Positions 19,217 to 28,955 are shown, counted from the first letter of the stretch. The stretch is 64,000 nt of DNA from Brachybacterium saurashtrense (GCF_003355475.1 NZ_CP031356.1:1302001-1366000); one strand, 5' to 3'. Notes: generated from the sequence alone by a model not told the origin. Translations and numbers: made by a program.

Positions 19217-19327
19217 TCACATCCAGAGCACGCCGTCCTGCTCGAACTCGGCGAGGCGATGGCGGTCGGGAGGCTGCGGAGGGTGCCATGACGGCAGTGT
19301 GCGCCGCGCGGGGCGCACGCGCCACAC
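19217..19327 (-). CDS. Possible small protein downstream of hemW (uncertain)
   Basis: A 36-codon frame starting at a GTG lies 55 bases after the hemW stop. It is Arg/Pro-rich and ends in a protein-like tail, HRLAEFEQDGVLWM. I do not recognise it. The gap between hemW and the DUF4870 terminator otherwise shows nothing. It could be a real microprotein, the end of a decayed gene, or chance in GC-rich DNA. No convincing ribosome-binding site is visible. Confidence 0.2.
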   Translation of the reverse strand: MWRVRPARRTLPSWHPPQPPDRHRLAEFEQDGVLWM

Positions 19328-19382
19328 CGCGCCGGGAACCGTGCGAGGTCTGGCCAGCCGATGTCGGTGCCGGTCGCGGCGC

Positions 19383-20540
19383 TCAGGGCACGAGGTCGCG
19401 GATCACCGCATCGGCCAGCAGCCGGCCGGGAAGGGTGAGCACCGCCCGGCCCGCCGCCAGGGCCTCGGGCTCGAGATGGCCGCGGTCACGGTGCACGTCG
19501 AGCATCGCGCGGTGCTCCGCGGGCACGGCCTCGACGGGCAGCCCGTCGGCGATCCGCAGCTCGAGCATGATCCGCTCGACCAGGCGGTCCTCGACGGCGA
19601 CCTGCTCGCTGTCCGCGACCGGCAGCGCGCCCTCGGCGAGCATCCGTGCGTAGCGGCTGGGGTGCTTGACGTTCCAGGCGCGCAGTCCGTCGCGGTGGCG
19701 GTGGGCGCCGGGGCCGATCCCCCACCAGTCCCCGCCGCGCCAGTAGGCCAGGTTGTGGCGGGAGCGGTGCGCCGGGGTGCGGGCCCAGTTCGAGACCTCG
19801 TACCAGGACAGGCCCGCGGCGGCGGCGAGGCCGTCGACGAGCTCGTACTTGTCGGCCATGTCGTCCGGGTCCGGCGCCTCCAGCTCGCCGCGACGCAGCT
19901 GGCGTGCCATGGCGGTGTTGCCCTCGATGATCAGGGAGTAGGCGGAGAGGTGGTCGACCTCGCAGGCCAGGGCCGCGCGCACGGAGGTCTCGACGTTGGC
20001 GAGGGTCTCCCCCGGGGTGCCGTAGATGAGGTCGAGGCTCACCTGGAGCCCGGCCTCCTTCGCCCACTGCACCACCTGCGGCACCCGCTCGGGATCGTGG
20101 GTGCGGTCGAGGGTGGCGAGCACGGACGGGACGGCGGACTGCATGCCGATCGAGACGCGGGTGATCCCGCCGTCGGCCAGGCGGGAGAGGGAGGCGCGGG
20201 TGACCGAGTCGGGATTCGCCTCGGTGGTGACCTCGGCGTCCGCGGCCAGCGGGATCAGCGAACGCAGGTGGTCGAGCATCGCGACCAGGTCGTCGGCCGG
20301 CAGCAGCGTGGGGGTGCCGCCGCCGAAGAAGACGGTGGAGACCTCCTCGTACTCGTACCCGGCCGCGCGATCCGCGGCGAGCGTCAGGTCCATCTCCGCC
20401 CGGGCGTTGTCCGCGTACTCGGCCTGGGAGCCGCCGCCGCCCAGCTCGGCGTGCGTGTAGGTGTTGAAGTCGCAGTACCCGCAGCGCACGGCGCAGAAGG
20501 GCACGTGGATGTAGGCGGAGAGGAGGGGGCCGGCGCTCAT
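19383..20540 (-). CDS. hemW: Radical SAM heme chaperone HemW (coproporphyrinogen III oxidase-like)
   Basis: 385 residues. The radical-SAM cluster motif is CAVRCGYCDF (CxxxCxxC), followed by FFGGGTPTLL and the family-typical GMQSAVPSVLATLDRTHDP and DLIYGTPGET. HemW binds heme and inserts it into respiratory proteins; older annotations call it an oxygen-independent coproporphyrinogen oxidase. The ATG at 20540 is used; a GTG at 20549 overlapping the MOSC stop would add three residues and is equally possible. It is coupled with MOSC and lepA upstream. Confidence 0.92.
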   Translation of the reverse strand: MSAGPLLSAYIHVPFCAVRCGYCDFNTYTHAELGGGGSQAEYADNARAEMDLTLAADRAAGYEYEEVSTVFFGGGTPTLLPADDLVAMLDHLRSLIPLAADAEVTTEANPDSVTRASLSRLADGGITRVSIGMQSAVPSVLATLDRTHDPERVPQVVQWAKEAGLQVSLDLIYGTPGETLANVETSVRAALACEVDHLSAYSLIIEGNTAMARQLRRGELEAPDPDDMADKYELVDGLAAAAGLSWYEVSNWARTPAHRSRHNLAYWRGGDWWGIGPGAHRHRDGLRAWNVKHPSRYARMLAEGALPVADSEQVAVEDRLVERIMLELRIADGLPVEAVPAEHRAMLDVHRDRGHLEPEALAAGRAVLTLPGRLLADAVIRDLVP

Positions 20541-20545
20541 CGCGC

Positions 20546-21331
20546 TCACAGCCCCAGGCCGAGGCCCAGACCCCGGCCCGTGGAGCGCAGCCGGTCCGGG
20601 AAGTCGCTGCGCTCCCCTGCCCGTGCGAGCACCGTCTGCGCGGAGCCGACGAGCGTGTCGTACAGGATCGTTCCGCTCGCCTCCGCCCAGTCGAGCAGGG
20701 AGCGAGCCCGGTGCGGGTCGAGCCCGCGGAACGCCTCGGCGACGGTGACGCCGTGGTCCGGCCGCGTCAGCACCTCGATCCGGTCCCCGGCGCGCACCTC
20801 GCCCTCGACGTGCACGCGGAAGTAGGCGCCGGCCCGTCCCTGGGCGGTGAAGGCGCGGCCCCAGCGACGGTCCCCCATCCAGGCGGCGAAGGTGCCGCAG
20901 GGGTTGCGGGGGCAGGTCGCTTCGATTTCGGCACCGCCGATGCGCCAGCGCTCCCCGATCACGGCATGGTCGGTGTCCTGGCCGACGGTGACCAGGTTCT
21001 CGCCGAAGAACCCGTCCGGCAGCGCGCTGCCGAGCGCGGTCGCGTAGGCCTCCCGGACCTCGCGGGAGTAGGCGTAGACGGCCTTGAAGATCCCGCCGTG
21101 GTGCTCGCGGTCCCCTTGCACGTCGCCGAGCACCCCGTGGGTGAGGAGCGTGACGGGACCGTCGGCCGGTCGCTTGTCGATCCCGCTCATGAGGGAGCGC
21201 TCGCGCACCTCGAAGAGCGCGCCCACGGTGCACACCGCACCGAGCCGGCCACCGCCCGGCGCGAGGGTGACCTCGAGCGGGTCCAGGGAGCGGGAGGCTC
21301 CCGGGGAGAGCGGGCCGGGAGCGAGGCTCAC
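20546..21331 (-). CDS. MOSC domain-containing protein
   Basis: 261 residues. The MOSC fold, which binds molybdenum cofactor or carries sulfur, is recognisable from the [14 protein letters not shown] region, GFFGENLV and the conserved Cys in CPRNPCGTF. This resembles the YiiM group linked to detoxification of N-hydroxylated bases. The GTG at 21331 overlaps the lepA stop (GTGA), and its stop overlaps a hemW start, so the three genes are expressed together. The insertion of a MOSC gene between lepA and hemW has no obvious functional explanation. Confidence 0.87.
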   Translation of the reverse strand: MSLAPGPLSPGASRSLDPLEVTLAPGGGRLGAVCTVGALFEVRERSLMSGIDKRPADGPVTLLTHGVLGDVQGDREHHGGIFKAVYAYSREVREAYATALGSALPDGFFGENLVTVGQDTDHAVIGERWRIGGAEIEATCPRNPCGTFAAWMGDRRWGRAFTAQGRAGAYFRVHVEGEVRAGDRIEVLTRPDHGVTVAEAFRGLDPHRARSLLDWAEASGTILYDTLVGSAQTVLARAGERSDFPDRLRSTGRGLGLGLGL

Positions 21332-23208
21332 TTCTTCTTCCCGTCCTTGGGCATGTCGGCGGCGTCGGAGGAGAGCGCGGCGATGAAGGCCTCCTGCGGC
21401 ACCTCCACGGAGCCGATGTTCTTCATGCGCTTCTTGCCCTCCTTCTGCTTCTCGAGCAGCTTGCGCTTGCGGGAGATGTCGCCGCCGTAGCACTTGGACA
21501 GCACGTCCTTGCGCATCGCGCGGATGTTCTCGCGGGCGATGATGCGCGAACCGATCGCGGCCTGGATCGGCACCTCGAACTGCTGGCGCGGGATGAGCTT
21601 CTTCAGCTTCCCGGCCATCTCCACGCCGTAGGAGTACGCCTTCTCGCGGTGCACGATGGCGCTGAACGCATCCACCGGCTCGCCCTGCAGCAGCATGTCC
21701 ACCTTCACCAGATCGGCGACCTGGCTGCCGGAGACGTCGTAGTCCAGCGAGGCGTACCCGCGGGTGCGGGACTTCAGCTGGTCGAAGAAGTCGAAGACGA
21801 TCTCCGCCAGGGGCAGCGTGTAGCGCAGCTCCACGCGGTCCTCGCTGAGGTAGTCCATGCCGCCGAGCTGGCCGCGCTTAGACTGGCACAGCTCCATCAC
21901 CGCGCCGATGAACTCGCTGGGCACGAGGATGGTGGCCTTGGTGACCGGCTCGGAGATCTCGTGGACCTTGCCGGTGGGGAAGTCGGAGGGGTTGAGCACC
22001 TCCACCTCGCTGCCGTCCTCCATCCGCACCTGGTAGACCACGCTCGGGGCGGTGGAGATGAGATCCAGGTCGAACTCGCGCTCGAGGCGCTCGCGCACGA
22101 TCTCCAGGTGCAGCAGGCCCAGGAAGCCCACCCGGAAGCCGAAGCCAAGGGCGGTGGAGGTCTCCGGCTCGTAGTTCAGCGCGGCGTCGTTGAGCTTGAG
22201 CTTGTCCAGGGCGTCGCGCAGCACCGGGTAGTCGGAGCCGTCGATGGGGAACAGGCCCGAGTACACCATCGGCTTGGGGTCGTCGTAGCCGGCCAGCGGC
22301 TCGGTGGCGCCGCGCACCGAGGTGGTGATGGTGTCGCCCACCTTGGACTGGCGCACGTCCTTCACGCCCGTGATGAGGTAGCCGACCTCGCCGGGGCCGA
22401 TGCCCGAGGTGGGGTGCGGCTCCGGGGAGCTCACGCCGATCTCGAGCAGCTCGTGATGGGCCCCGGTGGACATCATGTCGATGCGGTCGCGGGACTTCAG
22501 GAAGCCGTCCACCACGCGCACGTAGGTGACCACGCCGCGGTAGGTGTCGTACACGGAGTCGAAGATCATCGCCCGGCACGGGGCCTCGGTCTCGCCCTCC
22601 GGCGCCGGGAGCGTGCCGACGATGTGGTCCAGCAGCTCGGGTACGCCCACGCCCGTCTTCCCGGAGACGCGCAGCACGTCGTCGGGGTCCACGCCCACCA
22701 GCTGACCGATCTCCGCCGCGTACTTCTCGGGCTCGGCGCCGGGCAGGTCGATCTTGTTGAGCACCGGGATGATGGTGAGGTCGTGCTCCATGGCGAGGTA
22801 GAGGTTCGCCAGCGTCTGCGCCTCGATGCCCTGCGCGGCGTCGACCAGCAGGATCGCCCCTTCGCAGGCGGCGAGGGAGCGGGAGACCTCGTAGGTGAAG
22901 TCGACGTGCCCGGGGGTGTCGATCATGTTCAGCGCGTAGTTGACGCCGTCCACCTGCCAGGGCATGCGCACGGCCTGGCTCTTCACGGTGATGCCGCGCT
23001 CGCGCTCGATGTCCATCCGGTCGAGGTACTGGGCGCGCATGGCGCGCTCCTCGACGATCCCGGTGATCTGCAGCATGCGGTCGGCCAGGGTGGACTTGCC
23101 GTGGTCGATGTGGGCGATGATGCAGAAGTTGCGGAGCCGCTCCTGGGGCGTCGACGCGGGAGCGATGTCCCGGGCCTCATCGGCAGCGATCCTCGGGGTC
23201 ACCGGCAT
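21328..23208 (-). CDS. lepA: Elongation factor 4 (LepA)
   Basis: 626 residues. It has a translation GTPase domain with [13 protein letters not shown] (G1), [10 protein letters not shown] (switch I), DTPGHVDF (G3) and NKID (G4), then domains II-V and the LepA-specific C-terminus ending in a Lys-rich tail ([14 protein letters not shown] near 600). It binds ribosomes and affects initiation and elongation under stress. The ATG at 23208 has GAGAGGACG ahead; an upstream in-frame ATG at 23256 lacks a site. It leads the lepA-MOSC-hemW unit. Confidence 0.96.
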   Translation of the reverse strand: MPVTPRIAADEARDIAPASTPQERLRNFCIIAHIDHGKSTLADRMLQITGIVEERAMRAQYLDRMDIERERGITVKSQAVRMPWQVDGVNYALNMIDTPGHVDFTYEVSRSLAACEGAILLVDAAQGIEAQTLANLYLAMEHDLTIIPVLNKIDLPGAEPEKYAAEIGQLVGVDPDDVLRVSGKTGVGVPELLDHIVGTLPAPEGETEAPCRAMIFDSVYDTYRGVVTYVRVVDGFLKSRDRIDMMSTGAHHELLEIGVSSPEPHPTSGIGPGEVGYLITGVKDVRQSKVGDTITTSVRGATEPLAGYDDPKPMVYSGLFPIDGSDYPVLRDALDKLKLNDAALNYEPETSTALGFGFRVGFLGLLHLEIVRERLEREFDLDLISTAPSVVYQVRMEDGSEVEVLNPSDFPTGKVHEISEPVTKATILVPSEFIGAVMELCQSKRGQLGGMDYLSEDRVELRYTLPLAEIVFDFFDQLKSRTRGYASLDYDVSGSQVADLVKVDMLLQGEPVDAFSAIVHREKAYSYGVEMAGKLKKLIPRQQFEVPIQAAIGSRIIARENIRAMRKDVLSKCYGGDISRKRKLLEKQKEGKKRMKNIGSVEVPQEAFIAALSSDAADMPKDGKKK

Positions 23209-23447
23209 TCGTCCTCTCGTCGGTCGGTTTCCGGGCGCACGCGCGCGCCGGGGCATCGCCCCATCGTCTCATGGGGGGTGCGGCCCCGCCGCCCCGGCAC
23301 CGCGGCCGACGGGCCGAGGTCACAACTCGGCGCGCGCCCGGCGGTCCGCGCCCGACGGGCCCCGGGCCCGTCACCGCGCCTCGGCACCGCACCCCGGCCC
23401 TGCGGCGCGGTCCTGCGGCGCGGCCCGCAGCGCCCCGCGGAGGGGAG
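23209..23447. other. Intergenic region between lepA and ALDH gene with GC-rich repeats
   Basis: 239 bases without a supported gene. It holds a 19-base palindrome at 23354-23372 (GACGGGCCC, one base, complement) and a tandem 13-base repeat at 23400-23425 (CTGCGGCGCGGTC then the same with one change). The palindrome may terminate the catabolic operon that ends at 23448. Confidence 0.45.
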
Positions 23448-25049
23448 TCAGCGAGTGCCGGGCCCCTCGTGCCGGCCGTCGATCCGCCGCGGCAGCGACC
23501 AGGGGTTCTCCTCCTGCACCGGTGCGGGCAGCAGCGCCTCGGGCAGGCCCTGGTAGGCGACCGGTCGCAGGAACCGCGCGATCGCGTGGGTCCCCACCGA
23601 GGTGCTGCGGCCGTCGGACGTGGCGGGGAACGGGCCGCCGTGCACCATCGCGTGCCCCACCTCGACCCCGGTGGGCCACCCGCCCACGACGATCCGGCCG
23701 GCGCGGCGCTCGAGCACGGGGAGCAGCGCCGCGGCCTCGGCATGATCGCTCTCGGCGAGGTGGAGCGTGGCCGTGAGCTGGCCCTCGAGCCCCTCCATGA
23801 CGGCGGCGAGCTCCGCTGCGGAGTCGTGGCGGACCACCAGGCAGACGGCGCCGAAGATCTCGCTCTGGAGCACCTCGTCCTCCTGCAGCCGCTCGGCGGC
23901 GGCGGCGAGCAGCACCGGGGCGGGGGCGTTCGCGGTCTCGCCCTCCTGGCCGCGGGCGAGCACCGTCACGCCGTCGCGCGAGGCCAGGCGCGCGAGTCCC
24001 CGCTCCCGCGCCTCGGCGATGCCGCGGGTGAGCATGGTCTGGCCGCGGCTGCCGGCGATCGCGGCGGACAGCGCCTCCACGAAGCGGTCGCCGTCCGGGC
24101 CCGCGGGCACGCACAGCAGGCCGGGGGCGGTGCACAGCTGACCGGCCGAGCCGGTCACGGAGGCGAGGCAGCCCGCCACCAGCTCCGTGTGGTCCCCGCG
24201 CAGCGCGCCCTCGAGCAGCAGGACCGGGTTGATCGAGCTCATCTCCGCGAACACCGGGATCGGCACCGGGCGGGCGGCGGCGACGGCCATCAGCGCCAGG
24301 CCGCCGCGGCGGGACCCGGTGAAGCCGACGGCCCGGATCGCCGGATCCGCCACCAGCGCCTGGCCGATGGCGGGGCTCTCCCCGTACACCAGGGAGAACA
24401 CCCCGGGATGCATCCCGGTCTCCTGGACGGCCTCGGTGATCGCCCGTCCCACGATCTCCGAGGTGCCGGGGTGGGCGTCGTGCGCCTTGACGACCACGGG
24501 GCATCCGGCGGCCAGGGCGGAGGCGGTGTCGCCGCCCGCCACCGAGAAGGCGAGCGGGAAGTTCGAGGCGCCGAAGACGGCGACCGGCCCCACGGGGACG
24601 GTGCGGCGGCGGATGTCCGCCCGGGGCAGCGGGGTGCGTTCGGGCAGCGCGGGGTCGATGTGCACGTCGTGGTGCTCGCCCGCGCGCACCACCTGGGCGA
24701 AGAGCCGCAGCTGAGCGCTGGTGCGGGCCCGCTCCCCCACCAGGCGCGCCTCGGGCAGCCCGGTCTCCGCCCGGGCGCGGTCCACGAGCGCCTCGCCCAC
24801 CTGCTCGAGGTGCCGCGCGATGCACTCCAGCAGGGCGGCGCGCCGCTCCGGCTCCACCGCGCGGAAGGAGTCGAACGCCTCCTCGGCGGCGGCGGTCGCG
24901 CGCCGCAGCTGCGAGGGCTCCAGCAGGGACCAGGCGGGCTCGAGGGCCTCCCCGGTGGCGGGGTCCTCGGCGCGCAGGCTGCCGGCGCGCCCTTCCACGG
25001 ACTGCCCGGCGAGGATCGAGCACCCGGCGGGCGCGGTGGAGGGGGTCAT
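23448..25049 (-). CDS. 2,5-dioxovalerate (alpha-ketoglutarate semialdehyde) dehydrogenase
   Basis: 533 residues of the aldehyde dehydrogenase superfamily, oxidising 2,5-dioxopentanoate to 2-oxoglutarate with NAD(P). Catalytic residues are Cys306 (GSAGQLCTAPG), Glu269 (FAEMSS) and the Asn in GASNFPLAF (163); cofactor loop GFTGSRRGG lies at 242-250. The N-terminus and length match this subgroup rather than general ALDHs. AAGGAG precedes the ATG. It lies 49 bases after the 5-dehydro-4-deoxyglucarate dehydratase gene and completes the galactarate route. Confidence 0.88.
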   Translation of the reverse strand: MTPSTAPAGCSILAGQSVEGRAGSLRAEDPATGEALEPAWSLLEPSQLRRATAAAEEAFDSFRAVEPERRAALLECIARHLEQVGEALVDRARAETGLPEARLVGERARTSAQLRLFAQVVRAGEHHDVHIDPALPERTPLPRADIRRRTVPVGPVAVFGASNFPLAFSVAGGDTASALAAGCPVVVKAHDAHPGTSEIVGRAITEAVQETGMHPGVFSLVYGESPAIGQALVADPAIRAVGFTGSRRGGLALMAVAAARPVPIPVFAEMSSINPVLLLEGALRGDHTELVAGCLASVTGSAGQLCTAPGLLCVPAGPDGDRFVEALSAAIAGSRGQTMLTRGIAEARERGLARLASRDGVTVLARGQEGETANAPAPVLLAAAAERLQEDEVLQSEIFGAVCLVVRHDSAAELAAVMEGLEGQLTATLHLAESDHAEAAALLPVLERRAGRIVVGGWPTGVEVGHAMVHGGPFPATSDGRSTSVGTHAIARFLRPVAYQGLPEALLPAPVQEENPWSLPRRIDGRHEGPGTR

Positions 25050-25098
25050 CGGAGCTCCTTCGGTGAGGGGTCGTCGGGGCGGTCGGGGTGCGCGGCGG

Positions 25099-26046
25099 TC
25101 AGGCGGCGGAGGCTGCGGCGGCCCCGGGGTGGATCCCCGCGGCGTCGATGAGGATGCGCAGGTCCTCGACGTCCTGGGCGGTGAGGTCCTGCAGCGGGGG
25201 TCGGACCGGGCCGAGGTCGCGGCCGACGGCCCGCAGCCCGCCCTTGACGATCGAGACGCCGTACCCCTTCGCACGGTCGCGGATCTCGAGGTAGGGCAGC
25301 ACGAAGCGCGCCAGCTTCTCGGTGACGGCGGCGTGGTCCCCGCGCCGCACGTCGGCGTAGAACGCCAGCGCGAACTCCGGGACCACGTTGTACAGGGCCG
25401 AGGAGTAGGTGCTCATCCCGAGCTGGAGCAGCGGCAGCGCGTACGCCTCCGCCGTGGGCAGCCCGCCCAGGTAGAGCAGGCGCTCGCCGAGCAGGGTGCG
25501 GATCCTGGTGAGCTGGGCGAGGTCTCCCACGCCGTCCTTGAACCCGATCAGGTTCTCGTGGCGGGCGGCGAGGTCGGCGAGCGTGCCGGCCTCGTAGACG
25601 GCGGTGGCGCGGTGGTAGACGATCACCCCGAGGCTCGTCGCCTCGCACACGGCGGAGACGTGTGCGGCCAGCCCCTCCTGATCGCACTCGGTGAGGTAGG
25701 GCGGCAGCAGGAGGAGCCCCTCGGCGCCGGCCGCCTCCGCGTCGCGCGCGCCACGCACCGCCTGGAGGGTGGACCCGCCCGCGGCGCCGAGCACGGGCAC
25801 CCGGTCCCCCGCCTCCTCGACGGCGATCCGGATCACCCGGGCAGATTCCTCCGGCAGGAGGCTGAATCCCTCCCCGGTGCCGCCCGCCGCGAACAGGCCG
25901 CCGATCGGATGGCTCGCCTGCCAGTCGAGGTGGCGGCGGTAGGCAGTCTCGTCCAGGGCGAGCTCCGCATCGAAGGCGGTGGCGGGGAAGGACAGAAGTC
26001 CGCCCGCGAGCTCGGCGGCGAGTTCCTGAGGGGTGCGGAGGGCCAC
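25099..26046 (-). CDS. kdgD: 5-dehydro-4-deoxyglucarate dehydratase
   Basis: 315 residues of the DHDPS/NAL aldolase superfamily. The opening GGLLSFPATAFDAE, GGTGEGFSLLPEE, Tyr144 (VIVYHRAT) and Schiff-base Lys170 (GFKDGVGD) fit the decarboxylating dehydratase that turns 5-dehydro-4-deoxyglucarate into 2,5-dioxovalerate, water and CO2. GTG at 26046 is chosen from an AAGGA upstream and the family N-terminus. A cluster of GATGCCC dyads lies before it, downstream of a LysR gene, so it likely starts its own transcript with the dehydrogenase. Confidence 0.9.
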   Translation of the reverse strand: MALRTPQELAAELAGGLLSFPATAFDAELALDETAYRRHLDWQASHPIGGLFAAGGTGEGFSLLPEESARVIRIAVEEAGDRVPVLGAAGGSTLQAVRGARDAEAAGAEGLLLLPPYLTECDQEGLAAHVSAVCEATSLGVIVYHRATAVYEAGTLADLAARHENLIGFKDGVGDLAQLTRIRTLLGERLLYLGGLPTAEAYALPLLQLGMSTYSSALYNVVPEFALAFYADVRRGDHAAVTEKLARFVLPYLEIRDRAKGYGVSIVKGGLRAVGRDLGPVRPPLQDLTAQDVEDLRILIDAAGIHPGAAAASAA

Positions 26047-26096
26047 GGGTGTCGTCCTTCGTCTCGGGCGCCAGGGGCGCAGGGGGTGGTGCGTCG

Positions 26097-26164
26097 ACGG
26101 TAGGCGCGGGCGGCGATGCCCGTCCACGACCGATGTGGCATCTGTCGATGCCCCGAGGGCATCG
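26097..26164 (-). promoter_or_regulatory. kdgD promoter with clustered dyad operator sites
   Basis: A perfect palindrome CGATGCCC, three bases, GGGCATCG (26146-26164) is accompanied by GATG-TGG-CATC (26132-26142) and a single half-site CGATGCCC (26114-26121). A TACCGT box (26097-26102 on the minus strand) may be the -10. Spaced sites upstream of a promoter suit the adjacent LysR activator. Inferred from sequence symmetry. Confidence 0.6.
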
Positions 26165-26187
26165 CCCGGCGGCGACCGCGCTCGCCC

Positions 26188-27072
26188 TCACGGGGCGAGG
26201 CCGCGGAGCACCTCCAGCACGCGCTGCAGGGCCGGGTCCCGGGAGCCGCGCATCCAGGCGGCATGCAGCTCGACGGCCTCCGGCCCGGACTCCTCCACCG
26301 GCCGCAGGACCACGCCCGCGATGCCGAGCACCCGGGCGGACTCCGGCACCAGCGCGATCCCCCGCCCGGCGGCGACCAGGGAGAGCATGGTGACGATCTG
26401 GCTCACCGTGTGCGCGGCGTCCTCGGGCCGCACCGGGAGCCGACGGACCACGAGCTCGTGGAAGTAGCGCGCCTGCACGGGATCGGGCAGCACCAGCGGC
26501 TCCCCGACCAGCCGCGCCGCCGGCAGCGCCGCCCGCTCGCGGGCGAGAGGATGCCCTGCGGGGAGGGCGACCACCAGCTCCTCGCGGTGCAGCAGGAAGG
26601 ACTCGTGCTGCGCGGGGTCCACCGGGGGCCGGAGGAGGCCGAGGTCGAGGTCGCCTCGGCGCAGGGCACGCAACTGCTCTCCGGTGACCCGCTCCTCCAG
26701 CAGCACCTCGACCGCGGGCAGGGCCGCGCCGATCTCGTCCAGCAGCCGGCCCAGCAGCGAGAAGCCGGTGGTGGCGGTGAAGCCCACCCGCACCTGTCCG
26801 GCCCTGCCCGCGGCGATCCGTCGGGCGGCGCCGGGGGCGCGCTCCGCGACGGCCAGCAGGCGGCGCGCCTCGCCCAGGAAGGCACGACCCGCCGGGGTGA
26901 GCGCGACCCCGCGGCTGTCCCGTTCCAGGAGAGTGACGCCGACGGCCCTCTCGAGCCGCTGGATCTGACGGCTCAGCGGCGGCTGCGTCATCGCCAGCCG
27001 CGCGGCGGCACGGCCGAAGTGCAGCTCCTCGGCCACCGCCACGAACTGGCGCACCTGTTCGAGCGTGTACAT
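26188..27072 (-). CDS. LysR-family regulator of the galactarate cluster
   Basis: 294 residues. Winged helix at 1-60 (AARLAMTQPPLSRQIQRLE) and a two-lobed effector domain. It lies between the GntR gene and kdgD. The intergenic dyad cluster downstream suggests it activates kdgD and the dehydrogenase gene, probably with a pathway intermediate as effector. It begins 12 bases after the GntR gene, so it is likely cotranscribed with the dehydratase and GntR genes. Confidence 0.88.
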   Translation of the reverse strand: MYTLEQVRQFVAVAEELHFGRAAARLAMTQPPLSRQIQRLERAVGVTLLERDSRGVALTPAGRAFLGEARRLLAVAERAPGAARRIAAGRAGQVRVGFTATTGFSLLGRLLDEIGAALPAVEVLLEERVTGEQLRALRRGDLDLGLLRPPVDPAQHESFLLHREELVVALPAGHPLARERAALPAARLVGEPLVLPDPVQARYFHELVVRRLPVRPEDAAHTVSQIVTMLSLVAAGRGIALVPESARVLGIAGVVLRPVEESGPEAVELHAAWMRGSRDPALQRVLEVLRGLAP

Positions 27073-27084
27073 GCGCCGCGCCCC

Positions 27085-27786
27085 TCAGCCCGTCCGGTCC
27101 CGGGGCTCGGCGTTCTGCGCGAGCCGCCGCCGGGTGCCGTCCAGGTGCATGCGCATCGCCGCGGCGGCGGCGCGCGGCTCCCCCGCCTCGAGCGCCTCGA
27201 GCACGGCGGCGTGCTCCTGCACCACGGCGTCCCCGGCCCCACTCCCTGCGTGCGCCGTGAGCCGGTCGCGCGGCATGGCGATCATCGTGGGACCGAGCGC
27301 GTCGAGCAGCTCGAGGAGATAGGGATTCCCGCTCGCTACGGCGATCCCGCGGTGCACGGCGAAGTCGTGCTCGAGCGCGGCGGCCGGCTCGGCGAGGGAC
27401 GCCTCGAGTGCCTTCTGGGCATGGCGCAGGGCGGCGAGGTCCGCCTCGCTGCGCCGGGACGCGGCCAGACCGGCCGCCTCGCACTCCACCCCCGTGCGCA
27501 GCTCCAGCAGGGCGCGGCGCTCCGCGAGGGTGCGCACCGGCCGGGCCGGCCACGTCGAGCCGGGAGGGGACGGAGGGGTCAGGGCGTAGCTGCCGGCGCC
27601 GCGCCGTGTGCGCACCAGTCCGTCGGCGCGCAGGGCGGTGAGCGCCTCGCGCACCACCGTGCGGCTCACCCCGTGCTCGGCGATCAGGGTGTTCTCGCTG
27701 GGGAGCTTCTCCCCCGCGGCGATCGTGCCCTCGACGATCCGCCGACGCAGCACGTCCACGAGCGCCTCGGTGCGGTGCGCGGCCAT
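27085..27786 (-). CDS. GntR/FadR-family (FCD) transcriptional regulator
   Basis: 233 residues. N-terminal GntR winged helix (about 8-75, with LPSENTLIAEHGVSRTVVREAL) and an all-helical FCD effector domain with metal-binding His positions (HDFAVHRGI, VQEHAAVLEAL). FCD regulators sense sugar acids and other carboxylates and usually repress. It begins two bases after the dehydratase stop. The AAGTG-CAC-CACTT dyad in the dehydratase promoter is the obvious candidate operator. Two different regulators in one short pathway suggest layered control. Confidence 0.9.
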   Translation of the reverse strand: MAAHRTEALVDVLRRRIVEGTIAAGEKLPSENTLIAEHGVSRTVVREALTALRADGLVRTRRGAGSYALTPPSPPGSTWPARPVRTLAERRALLELRTGVECEAAGLAASRRSEADLAALRHAQKALEASLAEPAAALEHDFAVHRGIAVASGNPYLLELLDALGPTMIAMPRDRLTAHAGSGAGDAVVQEHAAVLEALEAGEPRAAAAAMRMHLDGTRRRLAQNAEPRDRTG

Positions 27787-27788
27787 CG

Positions 27789-28922
27789 TCAGCGGCTCCC
27801 GACGGTGACGGATTCGGTGGTCCAGGCGCGGGCCTGCTCGGTGAGGGTGATGCCGAGCCCGGGCCGCGACGGCACCAGCATCCGCCCGTCGCGGGTCTCG
27901 AGGGACTCCTCGAACAGCGGGTCGAGCCAGTCGAAGTGCTCCACCCAGGTCTCCCGCGGGTAGGCGGCGGCCAGATGCAGGTGGATCTCCATGGCGAAGT
28001 GGGGCGCGAGGTCGAGTCCGGCGTGGTCGGCGAGGCCGGCGAGGCGGAGGAACGGGGTGATGCCGCCCACCCGCGGGGCGTCCGGCTGCAGCACGTCGCA
28101 GGCGCGGGCGTCGATCAGCCGCACGTGCTCGCCCACGGAGGCGAGCATCTCGCCGGTCGCGATCGGGGTGTCGAGGGCGCGGGAGAGCGCGGCGTGCCCC
28201 TCGGCGTCCTCGGCGTCCAGCGGCTCCTCGATCCACACCAGGTCGAACTCCTCGAGCCGACGCCCCATGCGCAGCGCGGTGCGCCGGTCCCACTGCTGAT
28301 TGGCGTCCACCATCATCGGCACGTCCGGGCCCAGATGGGTGCGGACCGCGGCGACGCGGCGCAGGTCCTCGGCGCTTTCCGGCAGGCCCACCTTGATCTT
28401 GATGCCGCCGATCCCCGCGGCCAGGGAGCTGTCCGCCCGCTCGCACACCTCCTCGAGGGAGGCGTGCAGGAAGCCGCCGGAGGTGTCGTACGTGCGCACG
28501 CTGTCGCGATGGGCGCCGAGCAGCTTCGCGAGCGGCAGCTCGGCGCGGCGGGCCTTGAGGTCCCACAGCGCGATGTCGATCGCGGCGAGGGCCTGGGTGG
28601 CGACGCCGGAGCGGCCCACGGACGCGCCCGCCCACAGCAGGCGGGTGTACAGCTTGGCGATGTCGCTGGGGTCCTCGCCGATCGCCGCGGCCGCCACCTC
28701 CTTGGCATGGGCGTACTGGGCCGGGCCGCCGGCGCGCTTGGAGTAGCTGAACCCGATCCCCTCGTGCCCCTGGGCCGTGGTGACCTCGGCGATCAGGAAC
28801 ACCACCTCCGTCATCGGGCGCTGGCGACCGGTGAAGACCTTCGCATCGGAGATCGGGGTGGCCAGCGGGAGGGTGAGCGTGGACAGGCACAGGCTGCGGA
28901 TGGCATCGGGGGTGTACGGCAT
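27789..28922 (-). CDS. L-talarate/galactarate dehydratase (mandelate racemase subgroup)
   Basis: 377 residues of the enolase superfamily. Closely matches the Salmonella L-talarate/galactarate dehydratase pattern as I recall it, including PISDAKVFTGRQRPMTEV, GFSYSKRAGGP and VDANQQWD. Catalytic Lys175 and Lys177 (KIK), metal ligands Asp206, Glu232, Glu258 and the general acid His308 (APHFAME) are all present. It would dehydrate galactarate to 5-dehydro-4-deoxyglucarate, the substrate of the nearby KdgD. GAAGGG precedes the ATG. No sugar-acid transporter is in the cluster. D-glucarate as substrate cannot be excluded. Confidence 0.9.
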   Translation of the reverse strand: MPYTPDAIRSLCLSTLTLPLATPISDAKVFTGRQRPMTEVVFLIAEVTTAQGHEGIGFSYSKRAGGPAQYAHAKEVAAAAIGEDPSDIAKLYTRLLWAGASVGRSGVATQALAAIDIALWDLKARRAELPLAKLLGAHRDSVRTYDTSGGFLHASLEEVCERADSSLAAGIGGIKIKVGLPESAEDLRRVAAVRTHLGPDVPMMVDANQQWDRRTALRMGRRLEEFDLVWIEEPLDAEDAEGHAALSRALDTPIATGEMLASVGEHVRLIDARACDVLQPDAPRVGGITPFLRLAGLADHAGLDLAPHFAMEIHLHLAAAYPRETWVEHFDWLDPLFEESLETRDGRMLVPSRPGLGITLTEQARAWTTESVTVGSR

Positions 28923-28955
28923 GACGGCCCTTCATCGGACGGACGTGGCCCACTG

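Noticed and set aside
21649-23556. Long plus-strand open frame over lepA
   Set aside because: It is antisense to a clearly homologous lepA. His/Gly/Val-rich low-complexity translation is typical of reverse frames in high-GC DNA.
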